NCBI GenBank assembly: GCA_963930655.1
Contig: OZ005605.1
Coordinates: 21,707,501 to 21,771,500, forward strand
Origin: Myrica gale
Taxonomy: Eukaryota > Streptophyta > Magnoliopsida > Fagales > Myricaceae
DNA: 64,000 nucleotides
Direction: 5' to 3'
Part shown: positions 12,414-25,120 of the stretch, piece after piece
Layout: each line of letters starts with the position of its first letter
Numbering within the stretch: the stretch's first letter is position 1
Notes under the pieces: generated by a model
Seen by the model: the letters and a program-made list of their open reading frames with translations, nothing else
Databases searched by the model: none
What the model was told of the DNA's origin: nothing
Program-made: the position numbers and the translations under genes

Positions 12414-13353
12414 GTAAGTTTTTATTTGTGTCCAAAAATGGTTAGAAATATTTGAGTTATGGTCTTCCGAAGACGCGCTTGGGTTTTTGGGGAAATTTGA
12501 GAAATGGTTATGCTCAATTTTGGAAGCTGTACTATTGGTAGAGCATGTTACTCACTTATTATTGAGCAGTACATTTCTCTTTTTGAATCAGGAGTACATT
12601 TGATGAACTGTTGGCGATCTGCGGAAGATCGTATGAGCTACTATAAACGTTTGTGAATCAAAATAGGTTGCAGAAATCAATAACATTGATTATTGGGAAT
12701 CTGGTATTGAATAACATTTGCGTGACATCCTATTTCCGTCCATAGTTTAGTCATCATATGTTCCTGAGCTCTGTTGCTACTTTTCCTCTATAAATGTTTT
12801 TGTGTTTTAGTGTCAGCGTAGTTTGTATAAAGAAAGATTACCGAAAGGTAAATCCGATAGCATCTGGATAGAAGGGGTATCAATTTCAAGGGGGCGAGCT
12901 GCTTTCAGGGGAAGATTCAAGGGAGCTGCGATTTCAAATCTGACGAGGGGGGGGGGGACGAAGGCAGGGGATCATAATTCACTTCTATTATCTCGTGTGA
13001 TTTCTTACCTCTATTACAAAAAAATAGGGAAAGGTAATATGAGGCTATTGGCAGATCTTTTCTATATTTTTTGTTAAGTAGCAACTGATTTGGAAGCATA
13101 TCCCAAACCAATCCGTCCACAGCGTAGGGGTGTCCTTTCCACTTTCACATATCATGACAACATTAAATTAATTAGACATTGATAAACAAAACAAGTCTAT
13201 CTCTTACACATGGTTATTGGGTCTTTGTATTTTTTGAGGGATGTTTATATGTAAGATCGAAGCTAGTGGTAGTAATATCTGATCTATTGAGACATATGTC
13301 AAGGAAAATTTTGCAGCCTCTTCGCTCACCGGCGTCCACCCCCCTCTTCAAGC

Positions 13354-13550
13354 CCAATTTCTACCCAGGTTGTTGCTCCCCTTGAAGACCCACGTGTTTT
13401 CAACCAAAACCAAATTGGTTTTCCGCAATCGGGCACACTGCCTCCCGCTTGCCAACGTCTAGCCCCCCAGTCCAATTTCTACCCAGATGGTTGCTCCCCC
13501 TCGACCACCTACGTGTTTTCAGACAGGTTCTCGAACCAACCGGGCACACT
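13354..13550. repeat. Diverged tandem duplication, about 115-bp unit
   Basis: A C-rich unit containing ccaatttctaccca, gttgctcccc and cgtgttttca occurs at 13354-13404 and again at 13472-13523, each followed by gggcacact (13431 and 13542). The spacing is about 111-118 bp. No coding role seen. Confidence 0.7.
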
Positions 13551-14337
13551 TGGGCTAAACCAGCTAACATCATCTCAGATCCTCCAGAACCAGCAATTTT
13601 ACAATAAAAAACACCCATGTTGTCAGTCCCGAATCTCTCACCAACTCCCTCTTGAGGTGGTGGAGTTTGTTAATTTTAATTTTGTAAAATGTTGTATTTT
13701 GTAAATATTGTATACTGTAAATGTTTCATTATGTAAATGTCATTGTTATTTTGCTCTCGGTGGTTCTCTCTGTAAATGTCATTGTAATTTGTAAATATTG
13801 TATTATATATGTTGATCATACCCCCATTGACATAAGTATTAGGTATCTTTTACCATTGGCAATGGTGTGGTCGTGTGTGGATGGTGGCTGTTATGCAAAA
13901 TTTATACTCCCAATTGATTTTTTGTTTCCCGAATTCTTCCTCTTTTAATTGAATCGGAATCAATTTTGGTTCATTCCGGTCCATTCTGAAATGGAACCAG
14001 AATGAAATTTTGAATTCCAATAAATACCGGAGATGGAACTAGAATGTACCCTTATAAAAATGCAAATCTCAATCATAGTGGGTGCGGACCATCAAAAAAT
14101 TTGTATGGGAGTTAGAGCTCTGCCTTAACTTTTTAAAATAAATGTTCAAGATGTTATAATAATTAAAGTTTTATTATCTAATGAATCTCAAATTTTAATT
14201 AAATATTACATGTATAATTAAGTAAAAGTCTGACGTGAGAGATAATATTAAAGGTTATAATTAAATAATAAACTTTATCAACTCAAATTTTTGATATAAA
14301 TGATTGATTCACGTCTATAACATTAGAGAAGATTGTC

Positions 14338-14945
14338 CAGTTAACACAATGACAGAAGTTGGAAGCATCCTGATCTTGATTGGCCTAGACAACATTTATT
14401 TTTGTAGATATTACGGGATCGAAATACAAAAGCATCCAAATAGTTGGAATTGTTTCTCTCATAAAGCTATGGGTTATTAATAAAAGAAAGCAAGTAGATT
14501 ACATGTAAATACAAAAGCATCCAAATACATGATGTTCTCACTAAAAGAAAATTACATGGAAATAGACATATCCCAATAGAGATGTCACTAATAATAGATC
14601 ATGAGTAGAGGAGGCAGTGTCCTGCAGCTCGCTAAAAGGTCTCTCAGCTCAGCCTCAACTTGTGGGGTTCGGGGCTTAGTCCATTTCCAAACATGCCTAA
14701 CTAAAAAGGAACGGCTGCCTCGAGACCATCAAAGGATTTCTATGATAGTCAAATAACAAATCAATAAAGGCATCCTCCTGTGTTCTTTAATTTTAATTAA
14801 ATATTAAATATACAATTAAATATAAATGATAAAATTCAGATCTTACAGATTAGAAAAAGTTGCCCGGTTAACTCAATAGCGAAAGCAGAAAGCATCTTGA
14901 TTGATTGGCCTGCACAATATTTATTCTTGCAGATACTAAGGGTGG
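14338..14945. repeat. Pair of diverged direct repeats about 530 bp apart
   Basis: The segment at about 14338-14412 (gttaacacaatgacagaag through tgtagatattac) recurs at about 14872-14938 (gttaactcaatagcgaaag through tgcagatactaa). Both are preceded by A/T-rich sequence with attaaatatta. They look like two copies of an old element or a duplicated segment. Confidence 0.6.
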
Positions 14946-15135
14946 GTTTGTGTGTTAAAATTTTAGGTATTGGGTTTAGTGTTGGTATTGGGTTTAGTGA
15001 AAAAGTGAAGAGAGAGGTAATAGTTTATAGTTTTTGTAATTTTTTATATTTTTTTATGGGAGAGACAGAGATTATATTGGAGTATTTTATTAGGAGAGAT
15101 AAAATTTTGGGAAAAATTTTAAAACGCAGCCTAAG
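14940..15135 (+). repeat. MITE-like interspersed repeat, copy 1
   Basis: T/G-rich sequence starting gggtgggtttgtgtgttaaa and containing attttaggtattgggttt and gtgaaaaagtgaagag. A related sequence lies in the opposite orientation at about 53940-54330. Non-coding. Confidence 0.55.
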
Positions 15136-16155
15136 CTGATCGAAATAACCAATATCAATCTTTCTGCAACATCTCTGTAAAACATAAGAATCTCCTGCGA
15201 TCTCCCCCGTGAGTAGCCTGGAGCTAGAATGATAAGACAATGAGAAGTCAGTCCCCCTCCGCCATATTTGCTTGCAAGAAGAAGAAAGCTCAAAGCTGCT
15301 CACAGCTCACTTGTCATAATCAAGATCGTAACTGAGAAGAACTTCTTCCAATCATCATCTAAACCATTCGTTGTCTTCTTGCAGAAATTTCTTCTGGGAC
15401 TCACTCACTGCATCACACATTTATTGAAATGCTTTATCTCCATCTCATCTTATCGCCGCTTTACTACAAGATGACTCCCTCTGATGATTTATTATTGGCC
15501 CTGATGGCAATTCAAAACTCCTTGATCCTTGGAAGCTTTTGTATTTGTTTGTGACAAAAAATATAGAGAGATATAGAGAGAGATCGCCCTTAAAAGCATA
15601 CTGACCGTACCGTCAGCCAGCCATTGCTCTTAATTTGACCAGAAAACACGAAACTTCTATACACAGGGGGGCAAGGAAACCAAAATCATGTGCGTAATAG
15701 ATGCTCTGCACCCAAACAAAGCAAGTATACTGATTACTGCCTCTAATCTTCGGACAATCTCAAACTTTCAGGCATACAACAGTTTTTTTTTTCTTTCTCA
15801 TTTGGGTCCTGAACATACACGGTACGAAAATGCCCCCGAAGCTAACACGTGTAGGTTAAGCGAGTAGGCTGTGTTGATCTCCTGCGTACACCAGCGAGGC
15901 ATTAGTATTACAATAATAATATCTGAGAAATTTCTACTCCGAGAAATAAATATCGGTAATTCCACGAGCTTCGCTTGCCTCTCTACCCCTCCGCCTCCTC
16001 TCTCTCTGAAGGTCAGGTCTTCCGAAGCCACACTGCGCCACCTTCATCTCTGTCTCTTTCGGTCTCTCTCTCTCTAACCACAGCAACTACCAATTCCATT
16101 AGCATATAGAAAAATTTTCCTCATTAGTCGCTGGATTTTGCTTGGAACAAAAGCA
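15136..16155 (+). promoter_or_regulatory. RING1 upstream region and probable 5' UTR
   Basis: No gene recognised. CT-rich stretches at about 15990-16075 (ctctctctgaagg, tctctctctctaacc), just before the ATG, are typical of plant 5' UTRs. No confident TATA box. Confidence 0.4.
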
Positions 16156-19100
16156 ATGCCGGCGCAGAAGCGAGCTCTCGATGTGGCGGAGGATGATCCC
16201 GTCCAAGACAACCACAGTGACCACTATGAACACCCCGAGGTTGCAGAGGGTACGTGGTTTACTCTGGCTTGCCCAAAATAACCTCACATGGAACCAGGAA
16301 GATTTCCACCACGAAAGAGAGCCCGCTTTCACGCATGTTTGTTCGAAATTTTGGATTGCTCGTTTGCTTAATGTTGTCCTTTGTTTTCTCAGAATCTGAT
16401 CGAAGCCCTTCTTCGAGCAACGGGGACAACAAGGACGAGTACGTTCTCTCTTTCTGTTACTCGTTCTGATAGTTTTTTTCTTCTTCGGTGGGATGTGTGT
16501 TTGTATAGTGAATTATAGAGCTTCAAGTTGTGCGAATGCTGGTTTTGATCTGGGATCTACGTGCTTTGTACGGTGGACCTGCTTCTCTTCTGTATTCAAC
16601 AAGTATTTTCTCGAGGAAGTGCTACATGAGTGTTTGGAGACTGATAATTTTGAGTGTGTTTCAATGTTTATGGTCATGGTTTGTGGTTATTCTGAGATGG
16701 GTATTGCTCCACTTGCTCTGCCATCGTGAACGCTACTGCGTCGAGTTCGACCGAGGTTGGTGGAGATCGGGTTTAGATCATCAAGTCGCGGTGATTCTTG
16801 GAATTTGTATATGCATATAATAGTTGCTTGCATGGTAGCCTCTGTAGCAGCTTGGCAATGAGATTTCGCCTCTGGGGCGAAAATTTGCATGTGGCTGCTG
16901 ATCATTGATCTTTTAAACATATCGCGGTATTGATTGCATTTGCGCATTTAGCTGAACATGATCCTTGTAGACTAGTGGGGAACTTGGTTAAAATGTCCAG
17001 CTTATAATTGAGCACCTCAAGTACTGGTTTCTTGGTAAATTTATGTGATTAAATTTTTTCAAGGTTAAGAAGGCTTTACATTTTTTTAAGGCTAAGAACT
17101 AAGAAGCTTGGTAGTTCTCATTCTGAGTAACGGATTATTGGGTTTCTTTTCAATTACCTAGTCTTCAAACATGGTGCTTTTTTGCTGCGGGAGCTGCCAT
17201 TTACTGCTATCTGCTATGTAAGAGCTATTCACGCATTGCTGTTCTGACTGTGCATTCCCTTCATCTGAAACCTCGGCTGGATTAGTCTAATCTCTTGCGT
17301 GTGACTTGTTTAGTGCAACAGTGAGGCATTACTGAACCAAGTTGAACTGTGAATTGATTGGTATACATTTTCATGGTCTTATTCATGACTCAACAGCTTG
17401 GTTTCAATTTAAGAAGATTTTTTTTTTTGTTAGAACTAGTCTACCTGAATCAGGAAAAAAAATGCATCCACCTGGTCACTATTGTCCAAGTCTGAGATTC
17501 CAAAACATTCTGTGAAGACTATTTGATCTATCGTCTATATCTCGGTGCATCGCAAGACATAATTTGACATGTCAGATGATTATGACATCCAAGGTGTTCC
17601 TCTATCTGTGAATATGCTAAACCTAACATGCAAACGTCATGGTTTTTCCAGAAAGTATGATGAGTCTGTGTCCTCTCAGTAAACTGATACTCATAGTGGA
17701 GCCATGATGGTTGAAAATTGGCCGGAAACAACCTTTTTGTTTGTCAATTTGCTGTTCAACACAGTAATTAAGATGGATTTGGCCTCCTCTAGATTCTGCT
17801 ACGTAAATCTTGAGTCAAGAGGGGCTTCTGGGCCCCAAAAGGAAACACCAATGCTAGATACTGTGATTCAAATTGGCATTGCAGGAGAGCCTTTCCTCCA
17901 AATTCTGTCGAGGCAAGTGACAAGCAATTTGAATCTCTTAAATATTGTTTTCTGGAAGCTGCCATGTTACCTCAGGCTCTATAACTTATCTCAACACATT
18001 CAAAATCCTTTGTTCAGACCTTGAAGATCACGTTGCTCCTTGTCTCTCTGGTTTACACATGCTATTAACCTCCTTCGGAATATAACCACTCATCATCAGT
18101 ACCTTGCTAATTGTTTTCAAAATGAAAGTATGTAAGAAAGTTGCTTCTATATGAAGCATTTCAGTATGGCATCAACTGTGGCATTGATATTTTTTCTTTT
18201 ACTAGGACAGTATATATAAAATTGCTGACTGAATCACATAGTTGAGGTGATTTGTACAGAGTCTGGAAAAAGCACCAGTCCATCCTTTCTATCTTCGGTT
18301 ATCTTTATAGGTGTAATGAGATGCATGATAATAGTGTATATCTAGTTGCATTTTGAAATAGCCGGTGACAAGAATTGGTCTCTTATAGTGCTGCAGGTTA
18401 AGTTGGGGTACTTTTTTTTTTTCCAAGTCATTTACATATGATGCTTAACTGCATTGTGTTGGTTGTATTTACGAAAATATAGTGGAATCCCATTTAATAG
18501 AGAAATACAAGCATTGGGAGAGGCTGGTCCTCTTTTGGTTACTTGGGGTGGTGGGAAGTGGGGTTAAGCAGAAGCAAACAGTTTCCTTTACAGAGTTTCC
18601 AATCAATAAATACACATTTTTGTCATTTGTGTATCTGCCACTAAGTGTTATGAAACATTCTTGAGTATGAAACGAATACAACAAGCAAACCTGTATATGA
18701 ATTAACTTTGTATTGTGACATTATTGGTTTTGCTGTTTGTTTGCAGATTCATCGCAGTGAAACTGTCAGATATACGGAAGGAAGTACAATGTCCAATCTG
18801 TCTAGGTATGATTATGTCTTTTTCTTTTTTTCAAAACTGACACTTCCCTGTCATATATGTTTGCTTCTAACCTAGAGATATGTCTGGCATACTATTCAAG
18901 CATTGAGAAGATTACTGGTTACATTTTGACATCATTTTAGACCTTTTGTTCCTCACAGAAGGGACATCAATGATGTCTAGTGTTGCATATCCCTTTCATG
19001 ACATTGAAATGCTGTTACTTAATATATATACGTACTAGCGTTTCCAACAGTTGGCCAATGCCTGATATTTTGGTTTTCAAAACTGACACTTCCCTGTCAT

Positions 19101-22100
19101 ATATGCTTGCTTCTAACCTAGAGATATGTCTGGCATACTATTCAAGCATTGAGAAGATTACTGGTTACATGTTGACATCATTTTAGACCTTTTGTTCCTC
19201 ACAGAAGGGACATCAATGATGTCTAGTGTTGCATATCCCTTTCATGAAATTGAAATGCTGTTACTTAATATATATACGTACTAGCGTTTCCAACAGTTGG
19301 CCAATGCCTGATATTTTGGTGGTTACTATATGCTGGATATTTCCACCAAATAGTAACACTACCATATGGGAGCTACTGGCTAATCTAATGCATCTCTGTA
19401 GAATAGCTTCTGTGCCAAATGCAGACTTGTGTAGACTACTCTGTTTACTATATTATATCCATGTCTGAAAGCATGTTTTCTCCGTTCTCTCTCTTTCCTC
19501 TTTTCCCTTTTTTGCTTTGGCTGTTAGTTTCCCGGTCAGATTTTTTCGATTAAGTGTTCTACAGTTATAGTTGTTTGCTCGGAGGTCTCGATGTCCTCCT
19601 CCCGCAGATTCTGTGTTGAAGCTAAGGTCTTTCAGGTGACAGTCTTAGGCAATGGTGATGTGAAACTCTCGGAGTGGAGTCGAAAGGCTATGAGTTCTAT
19701 CTTCATCGGGAAGTATGGGGCTGTTTGGTTGGTTAACATGGTTACTAGATTGTTGGAGGATGTGAATAGGGAGTTTGTAGTGAAATTTAATGAAGCTTCT
19801 AGGGCCTTTATGACACTTCGGTGTTGCAACAAGGGAGGCAAATATCTTGCCTTAGCAGAGTTTGGTGGAGGGCGACGATGAGGGGTGGTAATGGTACCGG
19901 AAGGTACGGGGGCGTCAGGGTGGTTGGGACTCGCCTCTGTGTTTCAGGGTGTGGTTTCCTACCTTGGTCAGCTTAAAAATGGCGGTGGTGGCTCTGTTGG
20001 CTCTCCTGTTCGCAAGGAGTTTTCTTTCGTTAAAGCTGCTAAGGGCGGGTTGAAGGGGGAGAATTTTGGGAGTAGCGTGTTAGCTGTGACAGGCGTAGAG
20101 GGGCCTGGGGGTGGCGTGGAGCAGAAGGCAGTGCAGCATGCCTCTGCGCATGAGTCTTTGGTGCGCAATGACTCACTTTCCAAGGAGCTTGCACTCAATG
20201 CTCAGTCGGCTGGTGGCAGGGTGATTGACGAGTCTTTTTGGAGAACAAAATTGCAGGGGCTACATGCAGAGATTGACATCCTTTTAAACTTTTTAGGGTG
20301 TGAAGGTGGGCCGGGCTATACTTTGCTTGGTCCGAATGATAAGCCGGTGTGGGAGAGAGGGCAAATGCCCATTGCAGAGGCTGGTGCAGGCGGATGGGCC
20401 GGACCCAATGCTCTCAAGCCCAAGCGATTTGGCTCTAGCCCAGGAGGCTCTTTCGGAGGCACTACATTGGCCGGGTCCACTTGGGTCAGGGTCGGGTACC
20501 CTTCAAGACCCGGAGCTTACGCGTGATGTTGGTGACGGTCAGCATGGAGGAACCGCCGATGGTGCTGATCAACCTCCGGCAAAGGAAGGAGTGCTGCCGG
20601 CGACTGCGGGGGCGAGGGGTAGCATCCCGGAGGCCTTTGCGGCGCCGGAGTTGGCGCCGATCTCTGCTTCCGTGCTTCCCGATATGCTTGTCTCTTCCCA
20701 GGGGGTGTTTTCTTCGCCGGATCTAGTTGTCGATGGCACAGATCAGGTCGCTGGCTCTTCCGTAGTGGTTTTTGAAGAGGTTCACGGGGTGGGTATGACA
20801 GAGAGGCTAGGTGAGGTTCTTGGGGTGGGAAAAGGCAGGAGATTCGACGTGGGGGAGCTAGGGGCTGGCCGTGAGATATCGGGTGAGGGGGTTGGCAGTC
20901 CCGAGGGACGGGATCGGCTGGGAGTTGTCTGTCTCGGGGGCCCCGAGTCTCTCAGTCCATGTTCGGTGTCGGAGGAGGGGGTTGGGAGGGATCGGTTGGG
21001 TCATGTGGTAGATGAGACTGTTGGGTTGTCGTCTTTCAGGGCAGATGTGGGCGTGGACTCTTCGGGTCCATCTCCCGAAGGGTGTGTGACCCTTGTTGTG
21101 GAGACCGAGGCTGATCCTCTCGTTTGTGTAGAAAACAGTCTTGATGGGTTTGTGGCTGTACCTTACAAAGCTCCGTTGGATTCTTTGAAGGGGAAGGAGC
21201 AGACGGAATCTCCGTGGTGGGTCTTGGATATAGTTTCCTCTGTGGGTCAGCTGGTTGGGGTGTCGTGTGGTGGACAAGAGGATAAGCTGAGGGATCTCTT
21301 TGCTGTGTTGGAACGTGATCGGATGCCGCTTAGTTCGAAAAAGTCTAGGAAATCAGGTGGGAGGATGCTCAGGGAGTTGAAGTGATTGCAGTCTTCGGTT
21401 ATCTATGAAGGGTCTTCTTCGTTCTCTAGGAAGACTAAGAGCTATGGGCTAGACTGCTAGGGGAATCTTTTGGGAGTGTCTTGGGAGTTCTTGGGAGAGT
21501 CCTATTTGGCTAGTGGGTTGAGGGTGGGTGGGAGTTTCTTGGTTTTTTTGTGTTAGGGTTCTTCAGTATTTTCTCTTGTAGTGTTGGCTCCGTTGTTGTC
21601 TGTTCCTTGTTGTTTTTTTTAATAATATTGACTTACTTATAAAAAAAAACTATATTATATCCATGACAGTGCCCTTCGCTAGATAATATATCTTTGAGGT
21701 TATCTTCTTTGACAATGACTGTATTTTGCTTCAGACACCTGATGATCTTCTTTTTGCTCTTTGACCATGTAAATTTCAATGAATCAACTAATGAAATTTC
21801 ACATGCATGTGTAACCGAAGTAAAACAAACAGAGCAAAAGGCATGTTAATCCTCAAGTAGCAGTGGCATAACTGCAGTCGATGAGCTTCCTGTCAGTGCT
21901 GTTACTGGAACATAGTCTGTATTCCTTAATTGCGTTTTAGTCTTCCATAAGTAAGAGTGATAGGCAGGTCTGTGAGTGGACTGAAAAAATTCAATGCAAA
22001 GTTTATGCTCTTAAGTGAGACCGGGATACTTGGGGTCCAGAGGATGAAGTATGGTTTCTCTCCATGTGATGGATGAAGTTGTGAAGTCATTGATTCGTCA

Positions 22101-24886
22101 CTGCTTTGGATCACTACTGAATGCTTATCAGAGCACTTGTTTTAGTCGTGAATTATAACAAAATACGCAATCAAATCAACTGAACTCAACTAAAGCCACA
22201 GAAGCATATGGTCGGCATCGACTCGTTCTTGTATAGTTTACCATTCCCCTCTTTTTTGGGCCATGTTCTGAAAATTGTTGAACAACTACAGTATTGGCGT
22301 GTCTTTAGTTACTGTATCATATTTGGTCCTCATTTACCATTTCTCTCTTCCAAGGGCCTAGGCTTTGGTTAGTCAATTTAAATTGTAGAGCTTTTGAACT
22401 TTCTAAAATGTTTTGTTTCTGCTTTTGGCTGCAGACTATGAGCTTGAAAGTCCGTCAGCTATTTTTTTTCTTTTTATGTTGCATGACTCCTGTTTCTTCT
22501 TCAGATATAAGCAATTCTGCAAGAACATGAAAACATTAATTTCCCTATATCCACATCTGTAGGGATCATTCGGAAAACTAGAACAGTAATGGAGTGCCTG
22601 CATCGCTTCTGTAGGGAATGCATTGACAAATCTATGCGGCTAGGGTATGTAATCTATCTATCATTCTTATCTATAGTGGATTTCATAAACATGGGGATCT
22701 AACTTCATATGTGTGTCGTTTGACGAGGATCTTACAACGTTATGCAGAATTTTGAATATAAGCTATATATAAGTTTCTAAGTTGGTAGTTGTTATTCACT
22801 GCAGCAACAATGAGTGCCCTGCCTGCCGGACACATTGTGCTAGTCGTCGTTCCTTGAGAGATGATCCAAACTATGATGCCTTAATTGCAGCTTTGTATCC
22901 GGATATTGACAAGTACGAGGAAGAGGTATGTTTGGCCAAAATATTTGCATCTAATGTTACAATTTAATTTACTGTATCATTTTCTAATGTCTAGCACTCG
23001 TTATTGTGCACCTGCCCTAGGAATTGGCTTTCCATGAAGAGGAAATGGCTCGCAACAAGCAGGTAAACTTGTCAAAGTTTAGCTATGAAGCCTTGTGCTC
23101 AATACACACATCCATTTATCTTAGTACCTCAATGTTCGTCCTTTTGAGTTTTAGTTCTTGGGCACCAAAGAAAGCAGAAGAGGGGAGAGATCATTTTCTC
23201 TCTCTCTTGTAACACAGCCATTATCTGTGATTGAAAGACGGATAGAAAATTCCTGAAACTTTAGATGATAAATCCTTTTTTTTTTACTTACCCCCCAAAA
23301 AATGCCTTCGTCTTTTTATGTGGACACCTAGCTTAAATGTGTTCTATTATTTCAAACATTACAGTGCCTTGTGATTGAGTAGAATGATGGCCACTGAATC
23401 ATTGATGTTGATAATCTGAGTTTGTAGTTTCACTTGGGATTGTTCTCCAGCAGAACTGCTAGATGTCTCCCATTTTCTACTTATTACTTTAATGCTCTCA
23501 TATTTAGCCATATTTGAATAGATTCAAGCTTCCATTGCCCAGACTTTTCGACGGCAAGCAGAAGCTTTGGGTAAGAAGCGGTCAACAGCTAAAGCCACTG
23601 CAGCTGCATTTGTTAGGAGATCACGGGGCTATCGAAATGTTCCTTTGAGGGGAAAGAGAAACTATCGAAGTGCTGCTGAAAGTCAAGGATCCGACGACAA
23701 TGAGGATGCAAATGGTAATGATGGAAGCAAAGATTCATCTTCTGCTGATGAGCTCACAGAAGTCAGACCAAAAAGAAGCAAAAGATGGGGAGGAGCTAGA
23801 TTTTCTCAGCCTTCTCCAGCAACTGCTGGTGGAGATGGAGGTGGCGATGAGAATGATTCTGAAGTGAATAGAGAACCCATGGGTGCATCAGCTGGACTTG
23901 TTGGCAGCTCAGAAAGGCTTGCCTGGGGCAAAGGTGGCATGCGGAGTCACACACGATATGGAAGTATGAGTGGTGGAAATGGTAAAAATGCTCGTAACAG
24001 CCGCCTCTCAAAACTGGCTGATTATCTGCGGAACTTGGAGAAAAATGATGATGAGGTAAAGTAAATTTTGGCAATGATTTATAGTCTTAAGGAACTGTGA
24101 ATGCTATTTCTGGGTTCAAAGTTAGCACAAACTATTTATTGCACCAGTCACACTTCCATTACAACCCTTTTTTTTTTTTTAAGGGTGGGGGCGGCGGAAA
24201 ACTTCTTGGAAAAAAGTTCCTTGTCGAGGTAATAAATATGTTCTCTGTTATTTCAGTTGACCATAAACCTCAAGCTTGTTTCTTTCGATGAACAAAGTAC
24301 ACCAAGTTTGGAGAGGCCCTACCTCTGCTGTAGGCCTACCTTGTCAGTTGGACAGCTTCGCCAGGTGTGTTTGTCTCTAAACCTGTGTACCCTCTTATTC
24401 ATTCGATTGCAATTCATCATATAGAAAAAGCTTCTGTTGCAGTCGTGGAAGAGGTTTTGATGGTGTGTTAATGCAGTATGTAGCCATCCAAACTGCAATG
24501 CGAGATGATGAGGTTGCATTACACTTAGTAAAAGAATGGCATTCCAAAATGAACCTTCCAACCTCTGCAAGTTCTCCACTGGTCCAGTCTTTTATTGATC
24601 CAGGAAAAGATAAGTTGCGAATTTTAGGGGAGGAGGAAACTTTGGCAGGACTCATAACTGAGAACTTTGTTCATGGCTATTTGGTAACCGCTTCTTCTAG
24701 AACTTTTATTTGTAGTGTGGTGCTTGTGCAAACACACACGTGCCAGCAAAGATGATCACACAGACTAACGTTAACGAACAGTCACGAATTTATATGCTCT
24801 GGTTTGTATTTGGAATAATAAATTGACCCTTTTACTTTCTCGTTATCTTTCAGCTCCTGGCATATCAGAGGAAATCGTGGGACTAA
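16156..24886 (+). CDS. RING1: Polycomb RING1-type E3 ubiquitin ligase (10 exons, complete)
   Basis: Core of the plant PRC1-like complex, which monoubiquitinates histone H2A in chromatin. Exons: 16156-16249, 16393-16438, 18747-18805, 22563-22644, 22805-22925, 23021-23062, 23522-24055, 24257-24364, 24477-24683, 24854-24886. Phases agree and give 441 residues. A C3HC4 RING finger is complete: C62, C65, C78, H80, C83, C86, C98, C101. It is followed by a basic/Ser-rich linker (KKRSTAKATAAAFVRRSR, then acidic DDNEDANGNDGSKDSSS). The C-terminal RAWUL domain begins LTINLKLVSFDEQ and ends YQRKSWD. Intron 2 is 2.3 kb and intron 3 is 3.8 kb, the latter expanded by a LINE insertion and a tandem duplication. 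A diverged second copy of the terminal exon lies downstream. RING1A versus RING1B cannot be decided here. Confidence 0.94.
18828..19319 (+). repeat. Recent 246-bp tandem duplication in RING1 intron 3
   Basis: Copy 1 at 18828-19073 and copy 2 at 19074-19319, offset 246 bp. I count only about three differences (for example atatgtttgc/atatgcttgc and catgacattg/catgaaattg), so the copies are about 99% identical. Non-coding; it starts 22 bp after the exon 3 donor. Confidence 0.95.
19464..21648 (+). mobile_element. Non-autonomous ORF1-only LINE with 17-bp target duplication
   Basis: A 2.2-kb insert in RING1 intron 3, flanked by a perfect 17-bp direct repeat, actatattatatccatg, at 19447-19463 and 21649-21665. 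It ends in an A-run after a 3' end (gacttacttat, then A) like that of the LINE ending at 38330. It has a 5' leader, a gag-like ORF1 region (19591-21385) and a 3' UTR, but no endonuclease or reverse transcriptase. Absence of ORF2 with both termini preserved indicates an internally deleted derivative needing an autonomous partner. Confidence 0.88.
19591..21385 (+). pseudogene. LINE ORF1-like (gag-like) protein, interrupted
   Basis: The first frame (19591-19881) starts MSSSRRFCVEAKVFQVTVLG and contains SIFIGKYGAVWLVNMVTRLL. A single in-frame TGA at 19879-19881 separates it from the same frame continuing to 20526 (SGWLGLASVFQGV, KEFSFVKAAK). The Pro/Gly-rich continuation is best read in another frame from about 20390 to 21385, ending KSRKSGGRMLRELK, so a frameshift lies near 20390. 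One stop and one shift would otherwise give a protein near 600 residues. I recognise it as the N-terminal ORF common in tree LINEs. Function is inferred to be RNA binding. It is not a host gene. Confidence 0.75.
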
Positions 24887-24994
24887 AATCTTCTGGTGAC
24901 ATAAATGAGCTTTCTCCCTCCCTCCCTCCCTCAATAGATGTATCTATCTCTGATAAGGCACCGAACAAGACGAGACGATTGGTCCATTTGTTTC

Positions 24995-25120
24995 TATAGT
25001 CATCTTTCAGCTTCTGGCATTCAGGAGAAAGTTGTGGAACTCAAATCTTCCGATTGTTATTGTCATGAGGAACGAGCTCTCTCATTTTTTCTTTTTCCTC
25101 AATATGGTATATACATCTAA
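24995..25120 (+). pseudogene. Duplicated, diverged copy of the RING1 terminal exon
   Basis: The last-exon region at 24846-24925 (atctttcagctcctggcata onward) recurs at 25003-25085 (atctttcagcttctggcatt onward), with the acceptor AG kept. The copy reads LLAFRRKLWNSNLP, compared with LLAYQRKSWD-stop in the real exon. It lacks the early stop and would run on to a stop after ...TSNPESG near 25129. It may be a dead duplicate, or an alternative last exon giving a longer C-terminus. Confidence 0.7.
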
